Source: Pseudomonas sp. WJP1
GTDB lineage: Bacteria > Pseudomonadota > Gammaproteobacteria > Pseudomonadales > Pseudomonadaceae
Direction of reading: 5' to 3'
Assembly (NCBI RefSeq): GCF_028471945.1
Contig: NZ_CP110128.1
Span: forward strand, 46,001-110,000
DNA: 64,000 nucleotides
The translations under genes and the position numbers were made by a program. The notes under the pieces were generated by a model that saw only the letters and a program-made list of their open reading frames with translations, was not told the origin of the DNA and made no database searches. Positions 17,880 to 27,769 of the stretch are shown one piece after another (positions within the stretch are counted from its first letter, which is position 1; every line of letters begins with the position of its first letter).

Positions 17880-18599
17880 ATGAAGTCGTTCGCCTCCCGT
17901 TATCTGCTCCTTGTCGCATTTTCTTTGCTGCTGGGCGCTTGCCAAAGCACGCCACCGGCAACCCCCGAGGTCCCGGATGCGCGGGCCACGGCCATTGCAC
18001 AGCTGGAACAAAGCCTGGCCAGCAGCGATTTGGCCACGGCCGAAGGGCAATTGGCCGCGTTGCAGGCCGAGTCCCCCAACGATCAATCCCTTGAGCAATA
18101 CCAGCGTCAACTGGCCGAAGCCTATCTGCTGCGTAGCCAGATCGTGCTGCAAAAAGGCGACGTAAACGCTGCTGCCACCGCACTGGCCCGGGCCCGGGTC
18201 TTGATGCCTAAAGCGCCTGCGCTTACCGGGGGCGTCAACGGCGCCATCGCACAAGCCCGCAAGGCTGAGCTGGAAAAAGCCGAAGCAGACCTCAAGTCCG
18301 CCGAAGCCAAGCGTAAAGCCAAGGTCATTGATCCGGAGGCGGAAAGCACCACGGTGAAGCTTAAAATCACCGATATGGGGAAAATGCGTCGTCAATTGGA
18401 TGCTATTGCCGCCGATGTGGTGAATTTTCAGTGCGACGTGAGCATTCAGGTGCCGCGTACCGATGATTATCCATGGGTGGCTAACTTGCTGACCAAGCGG
18501 GTGAAGAAGCTTGATCCGCAATTTGACCTGAATCTGGAGCGGCAGATTCTGCGCAGCGTTCCGGCGCAGGTTGTTCTTAGCCCTCGCAAGCAGCCTTAA
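17880..18599 (+). CDS. Lipoprotein with TPR-like helical domain (PA5502-like)
   Basis: A 239-residue predicted lipoprotein: signal peptide ending in the lipobox LLLGAC (Cys21), then an Ala/Gln-rich helical region with TPR-like repeats (DARATAIAQLEQSLASSDL, LLRSQIVLQKGDVNAAATAL). A coiled-coil stretch (KAELEKAEADLKSAEAKRKA) and a C-terminal segment with DYPWVANLLTKRVKKLDPQFDL follow. The function is unknown. As I recall, the gene follows znuB in other Pseudomonas. It starts 37 bases after znuB, so read-through is possible, but nothing links it directly to zinc. Confidence 0.75.
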   Translation: MKSFASRYLLLVAFSLLLGACQSTPPATPEVPDARATAIAQLEQSLASSDLATAEGQLAALQAESPNDQSLEQYQRQLAEAYLLRSQIVLQKGDVNAAATALARARVLMPKAPALTGGVNGAIAQARKAELEKAEADLKSAEAKRKAKVIDPEAESTTVKLKITDMGKMRRQLDAIAADVVNFQCDVSIQVPRTDDYPWVANLLTKRVKKLDPQFDLNLERQILRSVPAQVVLSPRKQP

Positions 18600-18603
18600 A
18601 AGC

Positions 18604-18678
18604 TTCGCGAGCAAGCCCGCTCCCACATTGGTTCTGCGTCGAGCACAGATCCAATGTGGGAGCGGGCTTGCTCGCGAA
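18604..18678. repeat. REP inverted pair (TTCGCGAGCAAGCCCGCTCCCAC type)
   Basis: TTCGCGAGCAAGCCCGCTCC...CATTGG is repeated in inverted form as CCAATG...GGAGCGGGCTTGCTCGCGAA. This is the typical P. fluorescens-group REP doublet, lying between the convergent lipoprotein and katE genes. Confidence 0.88.
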
Positions 18679-18703
18679 GGCGTCCTCACATTTAACAAAT
18701 AAC

Positions 18704-20842
18704 CTAAGCCGGAATCGCCTTGGCCTTGGGCTCCCTGTCCCAAACCCGATGCTGCCCGATCGCCGCAAAAAACGCTTTGGCCAACTTCGCATCCGTGCCG
18801 ACGATCAACCCCGCATCAACCTCCAGCTTCAACACATCCAGCAACTGCTTCGCCTCGCCGTGTAGCGCGATCGCTTTCAAATGTTTGTAAGCCTCCAGCA
18901 CGTAATGCAATGCCACCCCGTCAGTGCTCAGCGCCTTGATCGAGGCCGCACCTCCAGGCACGAATACCGCATCGAATGCCACTGAAGGCAAGCCTTCCAT
19001 GGACGCATCCACCGGCAACGATTTGCCATCGGAGGTCTTCACCGGCGCCGAGGTCGGGCCGAGCAATTTGGCATGGGCCCCTTCAGCTTCCAGCGCTTTC
19101 TTCATGGCATCGATTGCTGCGCCGTCTACGCCATCGGCAGCCAGGATCGCTACTTTGCGGGTTTTGATATCGCCTGGCAGCAGGTTGGCCTGACTCAGGG
19201 CCGGCGAGCGGTCCAGGGACGTTTTTGGTACATCGATGGTCCCCGCTTTCGGCACCGCAAGTCCGAGGTTCTGTGCCACCCGCTTGGCCAGCTCCAGATC
19301 GATGTTGGCCAGGATTTCATTCACTTCCCTTGCCCGAATGAACTCACGCTCAACCTTGCCCAGCTCGAAGCTGTACGCGGCGATGATGTGTTCTTGCTCA
19401 TGTTTGCTCATGCTGTGGAAAAACAGGCGTGCCTGGGAGAAGTGGTCGCTGAACGATTCGCTGCGCTGACGGATCTTGTTGGCGTCGATGCGCTCGGCGT
19501 AACTCTCGAAGCCGCCATCTTGCGCTGCGGGCGGCGTTTCTTTCGGCCAGCCGCCATCGATAGAGTTAGGTTCGTAGGCCGCACGACCCTTGTCGATGGT
19601 GGTGCGGTGCAGCGCATCCCGCTGGCCGTTGTGCAGGGGTGAAATCGTTCGGTTGATTGGAATCTCGTGAAAATTCGGGCCACCGAGTCGGCTGATCTGC
19701 GTGTCGGTGTAGGAAAACAGCCGGCCCTGCAGCAGCGGATCGTTAGAGAAGTCGATCCCCGGCACGATATGCCCCGGGCAGAACGCGACCTGCTCGGTTT
19801 CGGCGAAAAAGTTGTCCGGATTGCGGTTCAACACCATCTTGCCCAGCGGGGTGATGGGTACGATCTCTTCAGGTATGAGCTTGGTGGGGTCGAGGATGTC
19901 GAAATCGAAGGCGTGTTCGTTTTCTTCCTCCACCACCTGCACACCCAGCTCCCATTCCGGATAGTCACCCATCTCGATGGCCTCCCAGAGATCGCGACGA
20001 TGGTAGTCGGTGTCTTTTCCCGCAAGCTTTTGTGCTTCATCCCACACCAGCGAACAGGTACCTGCGGCAGGGCGCCAGTGAAACTTGACGAAGCGCGATT
20101 TTCCTTCGGCATTGATCATGCGGAAGGTGTGAACCCCAAAGCCCTGCATGCTGCGCAGGCTTTTGGGGATCGCCCGGTCGGACATGGCCCAGATCACCAT
20201 GTGTGCCGATTCCGGCTGCAACGAAACAAAGTCCCAGAAGGTGTCGTGGGCCGAGCCGCCGGTGGGTATTTCGTTGTGGGGTTCGGGTTTTACCGCGTGG
20301 ACGAAGTCAGGGAACTTGATGGCGTCCTGGATGAAAAACACCGGCATGTTGTTGCCCACCAGATCGTAAATACCTTCATCGGTGAAGAACTTCACGGCGA
20401 AGCCTCGTACATCACGCACGGTATCGCCTGACCCGCGAGGCCCCTGCACCGTGGAAAAACGCACGAATACCGGGGTCTTTTTACCGGGGTCCTGTAGGAA
20501 TCCGGCTTTGGTCAAGACGCTGTGTTTTTCATAGCTCTGGAAGTAACCATGGGCACCCGTCCCGCGGGCATGAACGATGCGCTCGGGAATGCGTTCATGG
20601 TCAAAATGCGTGATCTTTTCACGCATGATGAAATCTTCCAGCAGCGACGGCCCACGGGCGCCGGCTTTCAAGGTGTTCTGGTTGTCCGCCACCTTCACGC
20701 CCTGATTGGTGCGCAAGGCCTGGCCGGTGGCGTCGGAGCGGAATTTTTCCAGGCTATCAAGCTTGGCGTTGGTGTTATTGCGGTCCAGGGTATCGGTCCC
20801 GGCCAGGTCGCTCTTTGGCGCGGCAGGCTTTTTAGTACTCAT
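18704..20842 (-). CDS. katE: KatE, large-subunit HPII-type catalase
   Basis: Hydroperoxidase that dismutates hydrogen peroxide, 712 residues. It is a clade-2 (large) catalase with an N-terminal extension, the catalase core, and a C-terminal DJ-1/glutamine-amidotransferase-like domain from about residue 570 ([22 protein letters not shown]). In the core the catalytic His91 lies in [14 protein letters not shown], Asn164 in [10 protein letters not shown], and the heme-ligand Tyr378 in [14 protein letters not shown]. Such enzymes are usually RpoS-dependent and cytoplasmic. In the P. aeruginosa order, as I recall it, the flanking lipoprotein and metN are adjacent, so katE looks inserted here. Confidence 0.95.
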   Translation of the reverse strand: MSTKKPAAPKSDLAGTDTLDRNNTNAKLDSLEKFRSDATGQALRTNQGVKVADNQNTLKAGARGPSLLEDFIMREKITHFDHERIPERIVHARGTGAHGYFQSYEKHSVLTKAGFLQDPGKKTPVFVRFSTVQGPRGSGDTVRDVRGFAVKFFTDEGIYDLVGNNMPVFFIQDAIKFPDFVHAVKPEPHNEIPTGGSAHDTFWDFVSLQPESAHMVIWAMSDRAIPKSLRSMQGFGVHTFRMINAEGKSRFVKFHWRPAAGTCSLVWDEAQKLAGKDTDYHRRDLWEAIEMGDYPEWELGVQVVEEENEHAFDFDILDPTKLIPEEIVPITPLGKMVLNRNPDNFFAETEQVAFCPGHIVPGIDFSNDPLLQGRLFSYTDTQISRLGGPNFHEIPINRTISPLHNGQRDALHRTTIDKGRAAYEPNSIDGGWPKETPPAAQDGGFESYAERIDANKIRQRSESFSDHFSQARLFFHSMSKHEQEHIIAAYSFELGKVEREFIRAREVNEILANIDLELAKRVAQNLGLAVPKAGTIDVPKTSLDRSPALSQANLLPGDIKTRKVAILAADGVDGAAIDAMKKALEAEGAHAKLLGPTSAPVKTSDGKSLPVDASMEGLPSVAFDAVFVPGGAASIKALSTDGVALHYVLEAYKHLKAIALHGEAKQLLDVLKLEVDAGLIVGTDAKLAKAFFAAIGQHRVWDREPKAKAIPA

Positions 20843-21050
20843 CAGGCGTGACTCCTCGGCTGAATTCGAGTTGCCTAAGTAGTGACTGATGGCGTTTTTA
20901 GCCGTTCCTTTTATCTGACCTTTGATCGCGTTATTGCCAAATGACTGGTCGAATGCGAAATAAATGCTAAGAACTGCTATACGGACAGGCTAAAATGCGC
21001 GCCCGGCTAACCGCTGACCCTTTTCCAACGCGCCCCACAAGGTTCGCTAC

Positions 21051-22058
21051 GTGATCGAGTTTCAAAACGTCCATAAAACCTACCGCGTCGCCGGTAAGGA
21101 TATTCCCGCCCTGCATCCGACCAGTCTGACGATTGAAAATGGTCAGGTCTTTGGTCTGATCGGCCATTCCGGTGCGGGAAAAAGTACCCTGCTGCGTCTG
21201 ATCAATCGCCTGGAAAACTCCAGCGGCGGCAAGATCATCGTGGACGGCGAAGAAGTCACCGCGCTCGACGCCAACGGACTGCGCCGTTTCCGTCAGCAGG
21301 TCGGAATGATTTTCCAGCACTTCAACCTGCTGGCGTCCAAGACCGTTGCTGACAACGTTGCGTTGCCGCTGACCCTGGCCGGTGAATTGTCCCGCCGCGA
21401 CATCGATCAGCGCGTGGCCGAGTTGTTGGCCCGGGTCGGTTTGTCCGATCACGCCAACAAGTATCCGGCGCAGTTGTCCGGTGGCCAGAAACAGCGTGTC
21501 GGCATTGCCCGCGCCCTGGCGACCAAGCCGAAAATTCTGCTGTGCGACGAAGCCACCAGTGCACTGGACCCGCAGACCACGGCGTCGGTCCTGCAGTTGC
21601 TGGCCGAGATCAATCGCGAGCTGAAGCTGACCATCGTGCTGATCACCCATGAAATGGACGTGATCCGCCGGGTCTGCGACCAGGTAGGCGTCATGGACGC
21701 TGGCGTGATCGTCGAGCAAGGTTCGGTGGCAGAGGTGTTCCTGCATCCGAAGCACCCGACCACCAAGCGCTTCGTGCAAGAAGACGAGCAGATCGACGAA
21801 AGCGAACAGCGTGACGACTTCGCTCACGTGCCAGGCCGCATCGTGCGTCTGACCTTCCAGGGCGAAGCGACCTACGCACCCCTGTTGGGTACCGTCGCGC
21901 GGGAAACCGGTGTGGACTACAGCATCCTGGCCGGTCGTATCGACCGCATCAAGGACATCCCTTACGGGCAACTGACCCTGGCGGTGACCGGCGGTGACAT
22001 GGAAGCGGCTTTCGCACGCTTCACCGCAGCGGACGTCCACATGGAGGTGCTGCGCTAA
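21051..22058 (+). CDS. metN: MetN, methionine ABC importer ATPase
   Basis: The ATPase of the D/L-methionine importer, 335 residues. Walker A is GHSGAGKST (residues 38-46), the signature [15 protein letters not shown], and Walker [15 protein letters not shown]-terminal NIL-type domain ([20 protein letters not shown]...) in this family senses methionine and inhibits uptake. The start is GTG at 21051, with AAGG about 10 bases upstream. Its stop overlaps the metI start (TAATG), so the operon is metN-metI-metQ. Confidence 0.94.
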   Translation: MIEFQNVHKTYRVAGKDIPALHPTSLTIENGQVFGLIGHSGAGKSTLLRLINRLENSSGGKIIVDGEEVTALDANGLRRFRQQVGMIFQHFNLLASKTVADNVALPLTLAGELSRRDIDQRVAELLARVGLSDHANKYPAQLSGGQKQRVGIARALATKPKILLCDEATSALDPQTTASVLQLLAEINRELKLTIVLITHEMDVIRRVCDQVGVMDAGVIVEQGSVAEVFLHPKHPTTKRFVQEDEQIDESEQRDDFAHVPGRIVRLTFQGEATYAPLLGTVARETGVDYSILAGRIDRIKDIPYGQLTLAVTGGDMEAAFARFTAADVHMEVLR

Positions 22059-22732
22059 TGGAAGCCCTGACAAGTTTCTTCGCCAACATCGACTGGTTCG
22101 AAATCTGGTTGGCCACTGGCGATACCTTGCTGATGCTTGGTGGTTCACTGCTGTTCACCGTATTGCTGGGCCTGCCGCTTGGCGTGCTGCTGTTCCTCTG
22201 CAGCCCGCGTCAGTTGCTGGAAGCCAAAGGCGTCTACGCGATGTTGTCCCTGGTGGTGAACATCCTGCGTTCGCTGCCGTTCATCATTCTGTTGATCGTG
22301 ATGATTCCGTTCACCGTGTTGATCACTGGCACGTCCCTGGGCGTCGCCGGTGCAATCCCGCCGCTGGTGGTGGGTGCCACGCCGTTCTTCGCGCGACTGG
22401 TGGAAACCGCCCTGCGCGAGGTGGATCGCGGGATCATCGAAGCGACCCAGGCCATGGGCGCGACGACGCGGCAGATCATCACCAATGCCTTGCTGCCCGA
22501 AGCCCGCCCGGGCATTTTCGCGGCGATTACGGTGACGGCGATTACACTGGTGTCCTACACGGCAATGGCCGGTGTAGTCGGTGCCGGTGGCCTGGGTGAC
22601 CTGGCGATCCGGTTCGGTTACCAGCGTTTCCAGACCGACGTGATGGTGGTCACGGTGGTGTTGCTGCTGGTGCTGGTGCAGGTCCTGCAAACCGTCGGCG
22701 ACAAGCTGGTTGTGCATTTTTCTCGGAAATAA
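22058..22732 (+). CDS. metI: MetI, methionine ABC importer permease
   Basis: A 224-residue membrane protein with five predicted helices. The permease EAA loop (ALREVDRGIIEATQAMGATTRQI) faces the MetN ATPase. It starts at the metN stop codon and precedes metQ by 77 bases. Length and motif spacing are normal for the family. Confidence 0.94.
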   Translation: MEALTSFFANIDWFEIWLATGDTLLMLGGSLLFTVLLGLPLGVLLFLCSPRQLLEAKGVYAMLSLVVNILRSLPFIILLIVMIPFTVLITGTSLGVAGAIPPLVVGATPFFARLVETALREVDRGIIEATQAMGATTRQIITNALLPEARPGIFAAITVTAITLVSYTAMAGVVGAGGLGDLAIRFGYQRFQTDVMVVTVVLLLVLVQVLQTVGDKLVVHFSRK

Positions 22733-22809
22733 AAAGTTCTCGTAAATGACAAATGAGCCGGCCATTCGCTGGCAGGCGCCAGACGGGCGCCTCAAATGGA
22801 GTTAGCTGA

Positions 22810-23583
22810 ATGAAAAAACTACTCGTTGCGTTCGCTGCCGTTGCAGCCTTTTCCGCCCACGCCGCCGACACCCTGACTGTCGCCGCTACTCCGGTGCCGC
22901 ACGCGGAAATCCTCGAGTTCGTGAAGCCGGCCCTGGCCAAAGAAGGCGTCGACCTGAAGGTCAAGGTCTTCACCGACTACATCCAGCCGAACGTGCAGGT
23001 TGCGGAAAAACGCCTGGATGCCAACTTCTTCCAGCACCAGCCGTACCTGGATGAATTCAACAAGGCCAAGGGCTCTAACCTGGTCTCGGTTGCCGGTGTG
23101 CACCTGGAGCCTCTGGGCGCTTACTCCAGCAAGTACAAAACCCTGGAAGAGCTGCCAAGCACCGCCACCGTGGTGATCCCGAACGACGCCACCAACGGCG
23201 GTCGTGCATTGTTGCTGCTGGCCAAGGCCGGTGTGATCAAGCTGCAGGATTCGAACAACATCCTGTCGACGGTCAAGGACATCACCGAGAACCCGAAGAA
23301 CCTGAAGTTCCGTGAACTGGAAGCCGCGACCATCCCGCGCGTGCTGACCCAGGTCGACCTGGCGCTGATCAACACCAACTACGCGCTGGAAGCCAAGCTC
23401 GATCCGGCCAAGGACGCACTGGTCATCGAAGGCAGCGACTCGCCTTACGTGAACATCCTGGTCGCTCGTCCGGACGACAAGGACAGCGAAGCAATGAAGA
23501 AACTGGTGGCTGCCTTGCACAGCCCGGAAGTGAAGGCCTTCATTCTCGAGAAGTACAAAGGCGCGGTCGTGCCGGCGTTCTGA
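22810..23583 (+). CDS. metQ: MetQ/NlpA-family methionine-binding protein
   Basis: Periplasmic methionine receptor for MetNI, 257 residues. The signal peptide (MKKLLVAFAAVAAFSAHA, cut before ADTLTV) has no lipobox cysteine. It is therefore predicted to be soluble, whereas E. coli MetQ is a lipoprotein. Family motifs are VAATPVPHAEILEFVKP, VEVFTDY-like VKVFTDYIQPN, DANFFQHQPYLDEFN and VIPNDATNGGRALLLL. A strong terminator follows immediately. Confidence 0.92.
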   Translation: MKKLLVAFAAVAAFSAHAADTLTVAATPVPHAEILEFVKPALAKEGVDLKVKVFTDYIQPNVQVAEKRLDANFFQHQPYLDEFNKAKGSNLVSVAGVHLEPLGAYSSKYKTLEELPSTATVVIPNDATNGGRALLLLAKAGVIKLQDSNNILSTVKDITENPKNLKFRELEAATIPRVLTQVDLALINTNYALEAKLDPAKDALVIEGSDSPYVNILVARPDDKDSEAMKKLVAALHSPEVKAFILEKYKGAVVPAF

Positions 23584-23600
23584 TTGGCTGAAAGCAACGA

Positions 23601-23631
23601 AAAAGGGGACGCCAAGTGCGTCCCCTTTTTT
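23601..23631 (+). terminator. Terminator of metNIQ
   Basis: GGGGACGC (23605-23612) pairs with GCGTCCCC (23618-23625) around a 5-base loop. It is preceded by four As and followed by six Ts. It lies 18 bases after the metQ stop. Confidence 0.93.
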
Positions 23632-23699
23632 GTGCCCATGGACTCGTCCTGAATAAGGTTTACACCTTCTGACCCATTCTCAGGATGGAGTTATGAATA

Positions 23700-23880
23700 C
23701 GGGACACCTGCTCAATGACCAATGGCTACGACTGCTATCAAAATGCTTTGGCCGAATGTGTGAATGGGATTGTGAAAACCGTGTTATTGCTGCATCGCCC
23801 CAAAGATTTTTCAGAAGCCATCCAGATGGTGAATGAGTCGGTGCAAATCTATAACAACGAGTGGCCTAAAAACACGGACC
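23700..23880 (+). pseudogene. IS3-family transposase (OrfB) C-terminal remnant
   Basis: The translated stretch SMTNGYDCYQNALAECVNGI, then LLHRPKDF and VQIYNNEWPK, matches the end of the rve/integrase domain of IS3-family OrfB transposases. It contains the conserved Asn-Ala-Leu-Ala-Glu-x-Val-Asn-Gly segment with the DDE glutamate. Only about 55 codons remain. In-frame upstream there is a stop (TGA 23694-23696), and downstream the frame runs directly into a REP element. It cannot encode an active transposase. It marks past insertion activity just before the orphan Rhs gene. Confidence 0.8.
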
Positions 23881-23895
23881 TTGAAGGAATCCGGT

Positions 23896-23945
23896 TTGCC
23901 GGTGATGGCGATTTCAAAGACGGCATCGCCGGCAAGCCGGGCTCC
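23896..23945. repeat. REP-type repeat, left of the Rhs gene
   Basis: TGCCGGTGATGGCGATTTCA... is followed by CATCGCCGGCAAGCC, an inverted pair of the TGCCGGCGATGGCG class. A diverged copy of the same class lies at 25084-25150, on the other side of the Rhs gene. Confidence 0.75.
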
Positions 23946-24047
23946 TACAAGGTTTTGTCAGTTTTACTATCAGTTCTGCTAGTAGACAGTGCGGTGAGTA
24001 TTGCCGAAGCTGAGCCATCCCAACAGATATCCTCATAGGGGTCGCTC

Positions 24048-25061
24048 ATGATCAGTAATACTCGAGATGTTATATGCAGATATCACTACGATGCGTTGGA
24101 TCGATTGGTCGGAACGAAGACTGCGAACGATGAGGAACTCCGACGTTTTTATTGCAGAAAACATTTGATAACTGAAATTCAGGGCGTAGTTAAGCGGTCG
24201 ATATTTCAACAGAACGACTTTCTGCTCGCGCAAAAAAACAAAACGGTCGGCGCCGACCAGACATCATTAATTTTGACAGATCAAATGCGGTCGGTGTTGC
24301 AGGCAGTTAACGGCGGTCCATCCGTTCCAATTGTCTATTCGCCTTACGGCCATCGTTCAGATGAAGTTGCAATGCTCAGCCTGTTAGGGTTCAACGGCGA
24401 ACGGGCTGACCCCATTACTGGATATTATTTCTTGGGTAATGGCTATAGGGCGTTCAATCCGATGTTGATGCGTTTTAATAGTTCGGATAGTGCAAGCCCA
24501 TTCGGAAAAGGTGGGCTGAACTCGTACGCTTATTGTTCTGGGGACCCAGTTAATCGATTTGATGAAAACGGACATAATTTTCTTCGGAAACTGTTCGGGT
24601 TACAATCAAAGCCCAAAACATATAAAATTGTGCACCCCAAACCATTGGTAAAACTTTATCATGAAAATTTCGAAAGTACTCGGCACTTGGCGCCGGAGGA
24701 AGTGATACGCCGTGTGCAAGATGCCAAAGGTATTGATTATTTGAGCGCAGGTGATAAAGCGAAATTTGTATTCACTAAAAATAGGGAGTTAATTTTAGGA
24801 AAAATCCCTAAATACAATCAAGATTGGCACGGAATACATTATGTTCATCATGGTAGTTTGGTCGCGAATGAGCGTAGTTCGAAAGTTCTGGCTGCTGGAT
24901 ATTTGTATGTGGACGAGGGAGGGGGTATCGCAATAAGTAACAAGTCTGGTCACTACAAGCCGGATTTTGAATCGATTTATATGGTTAGGGACTATATTGA
25001 AGACAATGGCATAGCGAAGGAGGTCAAGTTGATTAGCTGGAACAAAAAAGATGACCTTTGA
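24048..25061 (+). CDS. Orphan Rhs-core protein with C-terminal toxin-like domain
   Basis: A 337-residue stand-alone Rhs protein. Residues 1-175 are an Rhs core end: a YD repeat (CRYHYDALDRLVG), then LTDQMRSVLQAV, YSPYGHR, LLGFNGERADPITGYYFLGN, GYRAFNPMLMRFNSSDSASP and GLNSYAYCSGDPVNRFDENG. The rest (about 177-337) is unrelated to the core and should be the variable effector domain. It holds HGIHYVHHGSL (261-271) and ISNKSGHYKP (296-305). From memory the latter resembles a GHY-type motif near the end of several bacterial toxin domains; this is unverified. There is no signal peptide or long YD-repeat shell, and no immunity gene follows. The gene is visibly more AT-rich than its neighbours and lies between an IS3 remnant and REP repeats, which suggests horizontal gain. 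AGGGG precedes ATG 24048. Confidence 0.75.
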   Translation: MISNTRDVICRYHYDALDRLVGTKTANDEELRRFYCRKHLITEIQGVVKRSIFQQNDFLLAQKNKTVGADQTSLILTDQMRSVLQAVNGGPSVPIVYSPYGHRSDEVAMLSLLGFNGERADPITGYYFLGNGYRAFNPMLMRFNSSDSASPFGKGGLNSYAYCSGDPVNRFDENGHNFLRKLFGLQSKPKTYKIVHPKPLVKLYHENFESTRHLAPEEVIRRVQDAKGIDYLSAGDKAKFVFTKNRELILGKIPKYNQDWHGIHYVHHGSLVANERSSKVLAAGYLYVDEGGGIAISNKSGHYKPDFESIYMVRDYIEDNGIAKEVKLISWNKKDDL

Positions 25062-25083
25062 ATGTTGCTGCCTCGTTTACGTC

Positions 25084-25150
25084 GACTTGCCGGCGATGGC
25101 GATTTCAAGGCCGCCATCGTCGGAACGCTGCTCGCAGCAAGCCGGCTTCC
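25084..25150. repeat. REP-type repeat, right of the Rhs gene
   Basis: GACTTGCCGGCGATGGCGAT begins a stretch that is nearly identical to the repeat at 23896 for its first ~20 bases. It then continues through GCCGCCATCG and GCAAGCCGGC. It starts 23 bases after the Rhs stop codon and ends just before sco1. Confidence 0.7.
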
Positions 25151-25166
25151 TACAAACTGTGCGTCA

Positions 25167-25802
25167 TTAATCGTGTTTGAGCATCACCGGCAACTGCGCC
25201 ACCAGCTTTACGTTATTCAACGGCGCCCGAATGAACCCGCGCTGGGTGCCGTCCGGGCCTATCACCGCGAGGTTACCGCTGTGGTCGACCGTGTAGTTTG
25301 GCTTGCTGGTATCGGCCGGAATGAACGGAATACTCACGGCATTGGCAACTTTCTGCAGTTCTTCTACCGACGTTGCCGTCAGGCCGACAAACTGCGGATC
25401 GAAGTAGCCCAGGTACTGCTTGAGCTGCTTGGGCGTATCGCGGTGCGGATCGACACTGACCAGCACGATCTGCAACTTGTCCACAGCCTCGGGCGGTAAT
25501 TCGCTCTTGATCTGACGCAGCTGGGCAAGGGTGGTCGGGCAGATGTCCGGGCAGAAGGTGTAGCCGAAGAACAGCAGGCTCCACTTGCCTTTGAGCTCGT
25601 TGATCGCCACCGGCTTGCCATCCTGATCGGTCATCTTCACATCCGGCAGATTGCGGCTTTGCGGCAGGAGAATGATGCCAGCGTCGATCAGTGCCGTCGG
25701 ATCGCCCTGGCCTTTGCCGGAGAGCACTTTGTTGATGGTCAGGCCCAGGACCAGCGCGATCAGGGCGACAAGGATGAAGACGGTTTTCTGGGTTCGGGTC
25801 AT
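25167..25802 (-). CDS. SCO1/SenC copper chaperone for CuA assembly
   Basis: A membrane-anchored thioredoxin-fold protein that delivers copper to the CuA site of cytochrome oxidase subunit II. The 211-residue protein has one N-terminal membrane helix ([16 protein letters not shown]) and the copper-binding Cys84 and Cys88 (TFCPDICP). The third ligand is His174 ([13 protein letters not shown]), with DPHRDT between them. It is last in the oxidase assembly cluster and overlaps ctaB by 4 bases. Confidence 0.92.
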   Translation of the reverse strand: MTRTQKTVFILVALIALVLGLTINKVLSGKGQGDPTALIDAGIILLPQSRNLPDVKMTDQDGKPVAINELKGKWSLLFFGYTFCPDICPTTLAQLRQIKSELPPEAVDKLQIVLVSVDPHRDTPKQLKQYLGYFDPQFVGLTATSVEELQKVANAVSIPFIPADTSKPNYTVDHSGNLAVIGPDGTQRGFIRAPLNNVKLVAQLPVMLKHD

Positions 25803-26698
25803 AGGTTCAACAATAAGTAGTGGTCAACGAGCAGGGCGATGAACAGCAGGAACAAGTAGTAAATAGAGTACTTGAAGGTGTTGATCGCCGCGTGCGGCCG
25901 AGTGCCACGGTACAGCACCACGGCCCATTGCAGGAATCTGGCGCCAAGACCGATGGCGCAGACCAGGTAGAGCAAGCCGCTCATGTGGATCACGTAGGGC
26001 ATCAGGCTGACGGCCAGCAGCGCGCAGGTATAAAGCAGGATGTGGATTTTGGTGTAGTGCTCGCCGTGGGTCACCGGCAGCATCGGGATGTCGGCCTTGG
26101 CATATTCCTCCTTGCGATGAATCGCCAGCGCCCAGAAGTGCGGCGGGGTCCAGGCGAAGATGATCAGTACCAGCAGCAGTGGTTCGGCGCTGACGTGGCC
26201 GGTGGCGGCGGTCCAGCCGAGCAGCGGCGGAGCGGCACCGGCCAAGCCTCCGATGACGATATTTTGCGGCGTCGCACGCTTGAGGAATCCGGTGTAGACC
26301 ACTGCGTAGCCGAGCAAGGAGGCGAGGGTCAGCCACGCCGTCAGCGGATTGGTGAAGGCCAGCAACAAGGCCTGGCCGAGCAGCGCCAGCACCAGGGCAA
26401 AGGTCAGTGCAGCGGCAGGAGACACCCGGCCTTCGGCCAGCGGACGCTTGTGGGTACGTGCCATGACCGCATCGATCCGCCGGTCCACCACATGGTTGAC
26501 CGCTGCCGCACCGCCCGCACACAAGGCAATGCCCAGGTTACCAAACACCAGCACGGTCCACGGCACTCCGGCGCGCGTCGCGAGGAACATCCCCACCAGC
26601 GAAGTGATGAGCATCAGCACCACCACTTTTGGTTTGGTCAGCTCCAGATAGTCACGCCAGATCGCCTGGCTGGGACGTTCGCCGATCAGAATCGCCAC
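25799..26698 (-). CDS. cyoE: Heme O synthase (protoheme IX farnesyltransferase)
   Basis: Attaches a farnesyl group to heme b to make heme O, the precursor of heme A. The 299-residue UbiA-type protein has about nine membrane helices. The prenyl-diphosphate site [20 protein letters not shown] carries the two-Asp motif, and a second loop holds [17 protein letters not shown]. It overlaps ctaA upstream by 13 bases and sco1 downstream by 4, so it belongs to a coupled operon. The symbol ctaB is also used for this gene in aa3 clusters. Confidence 0.94.
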   Translation of the reverse strand: MAILIGERPSQAIWRDYLELTKPKVVVLMLITSLVGMFLATRAGVPWTVLVFGNLGIALCAGGAAAVNHVVDRRIDAVMARTHKRPLAEGRVSPAAALTFALVLALLGQALLLAFTNPLTAWLTLASLLGYAVVYTGFLKRATPQNIVIGGLAGAAPPLLGWTAATGHVSAEPLLLVLIIFAWTPPHFWALAIHRKEEYAKADIPMLPVTHGEHYTKIHILLYTCALLAVSLMPYVIHMSGLLYLVCAIGLGARFLQWAVVLYRGTRPHAAINTFKYSIYYLFLLFIALLVDHYLLLNL

Positions 26699-27759
26699 GG
26701 CATCTCTCCTTTTATTGTTATGGGCCCGGCTGAGTGTTTACGCGGGCTGAAACGCCAGCGTGTCGGCTGCTTGACCCGAACCAGGCTGGTCCGGGCGTGG
26801 TAATTGACCAGCACCATCGTCAGCAACAGCGCTGCACCCCCGGCGTTGTGGGCGACGGCAATCGGCAACGGCAGGTGCAACAGCACGTTGCTGATGCCCA
26901 GGGTGATTTGCGCCGCGAGGGCGATCAGCACCAACCCGGCGAGTCGCGTCATGCCGACGACTTTCAGTTGCCAGGCGAGGCCGAGCAGCACCAGGGTCAC
27001 CAACAACGCGCCGATTCGGTGGGTCAGGTGAATGGCGGTGCGGGCATCGCTGTCCAGTTGCCCGCCGAGGTAGTTCGGGCCGATGTGCTGGGTCAGGTGA
27101 AAGCCGTTGGCGAAATCGGCCGGTGGCAGCCATTGACCATGGCAAGTCGGAAAGTCGATGCAGGCCACGGCGGCGTAGTTGGAGCTGACCCAGCCACCCA
27201 GGGCGATTTGTCCGATGACCAGCAACAGCCCCGCGGTCGCCCAGTACTGCAGGCGTCGCGGCACCGTGAGTGCGGGCAACACGCCGGACAGGCGCAAGGT
27301 CAGCAGAAACAGCAGGCTCAAGGTCGCAAAGCCGCCAAGCAGGTGCCCGGTGACCACTTGCGGCCAGAGCTTGAGCGTCACCGTCCACATGCCGAACGCC
27401 GCTTGGGCGAACACCACTGCCAGCAGGAACAACGGCAGCTTCACCGGTTGCCCAGGATGCCGGCGATGGACCCAGGCCCGACCGGCCAGCACCGAGATCA
27501 GCAGCCCCAGCGTGCCGGCGAAGTAGCGGTGGATCATCTCGTTCCAACCTTTATGGGCTTCTACCGGCGTGTCCGGGAAATGCAATTCGGCATGGGCCAG
27601 TTGCGCTTCGCTTTTGGGCACGCTGATAAAGCCGTAGCAGCCAGGCCAGTCTGGACAGCCCAAGCCTGCGTGGGTCAGGCGGGTATAAGCACCGAGCAAC
27701 ACCACAATCAGTGCCAGCAGGGTGGCAAACAGTGCGAGGCGAAATCCAGGCTTGGCCAT
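26686..27759 (-). CDS. ctaA: Heme A synthase (CtaA/COX15)
   Basis: Oxidises the heme O methyl group to a formyl group, giving the heme A needed by the aa3 oxidase. The 357-residue membrane protein has two four-helix halves. The first half has [19 protein letters not shown] (paired Cys) and [13 protein letters not shown]. The second has [20 protein letters not shown] and [17 protein letters not shown], giving the histidine heme ligands. It overlaps cyoE by 13 bases and follows the next gene upstream by 10 bases. Confidence 0.92.
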   Translation of the reverse strand: MAKPGFRLALFATLLALIVVLLGAYTRLTHAGLGCPDWPGCYGFISVPKSEAQLAHAELHFPDTPVEAHKGWNEMIHRYFAGTLGLLISVLAGRAWVHRRHPGQPVKLPLFLLAVVFAQAAFGMWTVTLKLWPQVVTGHLLGGFATLSLLFLLTLRLSGVLPALTVPRRLQYWATAGLLLVIGQIALGGWVSSNYAAVACIDFPTCHGQWLPPADFANGFHLTQHIGPNYLGGQLDSDARTAIHLTHRIGALLVTLVLLGLAWQLKVVGMTRLAGLVLIALAAQITLGISNVLLHLPLPIAVAHNAGGAALLLTMVLVNYHARTSLVRVKQPTRWRFSPRKHSAGPITIKGEMPWRF

Positions 27760-27769
27760 GACGATGCCC

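Noticed and set aside
23715..24038. 107-codon frame considered as an intact small gene
   Set aside because: Only the first ~55 codons resemble IS3 OrfB; the rest translates a REP element. It is a remnant, not a functional gene.
24048..25061. Rhs gene considered as the broken end of a full-length Rhs
   Set aside because: It has its own start codon and ribosome-binding site and matches the size of stand-alone Rhs-core proteins I recall from Pseudomonas. No upstream Rhs shell fragments are present, so it was kept as a whole gene.
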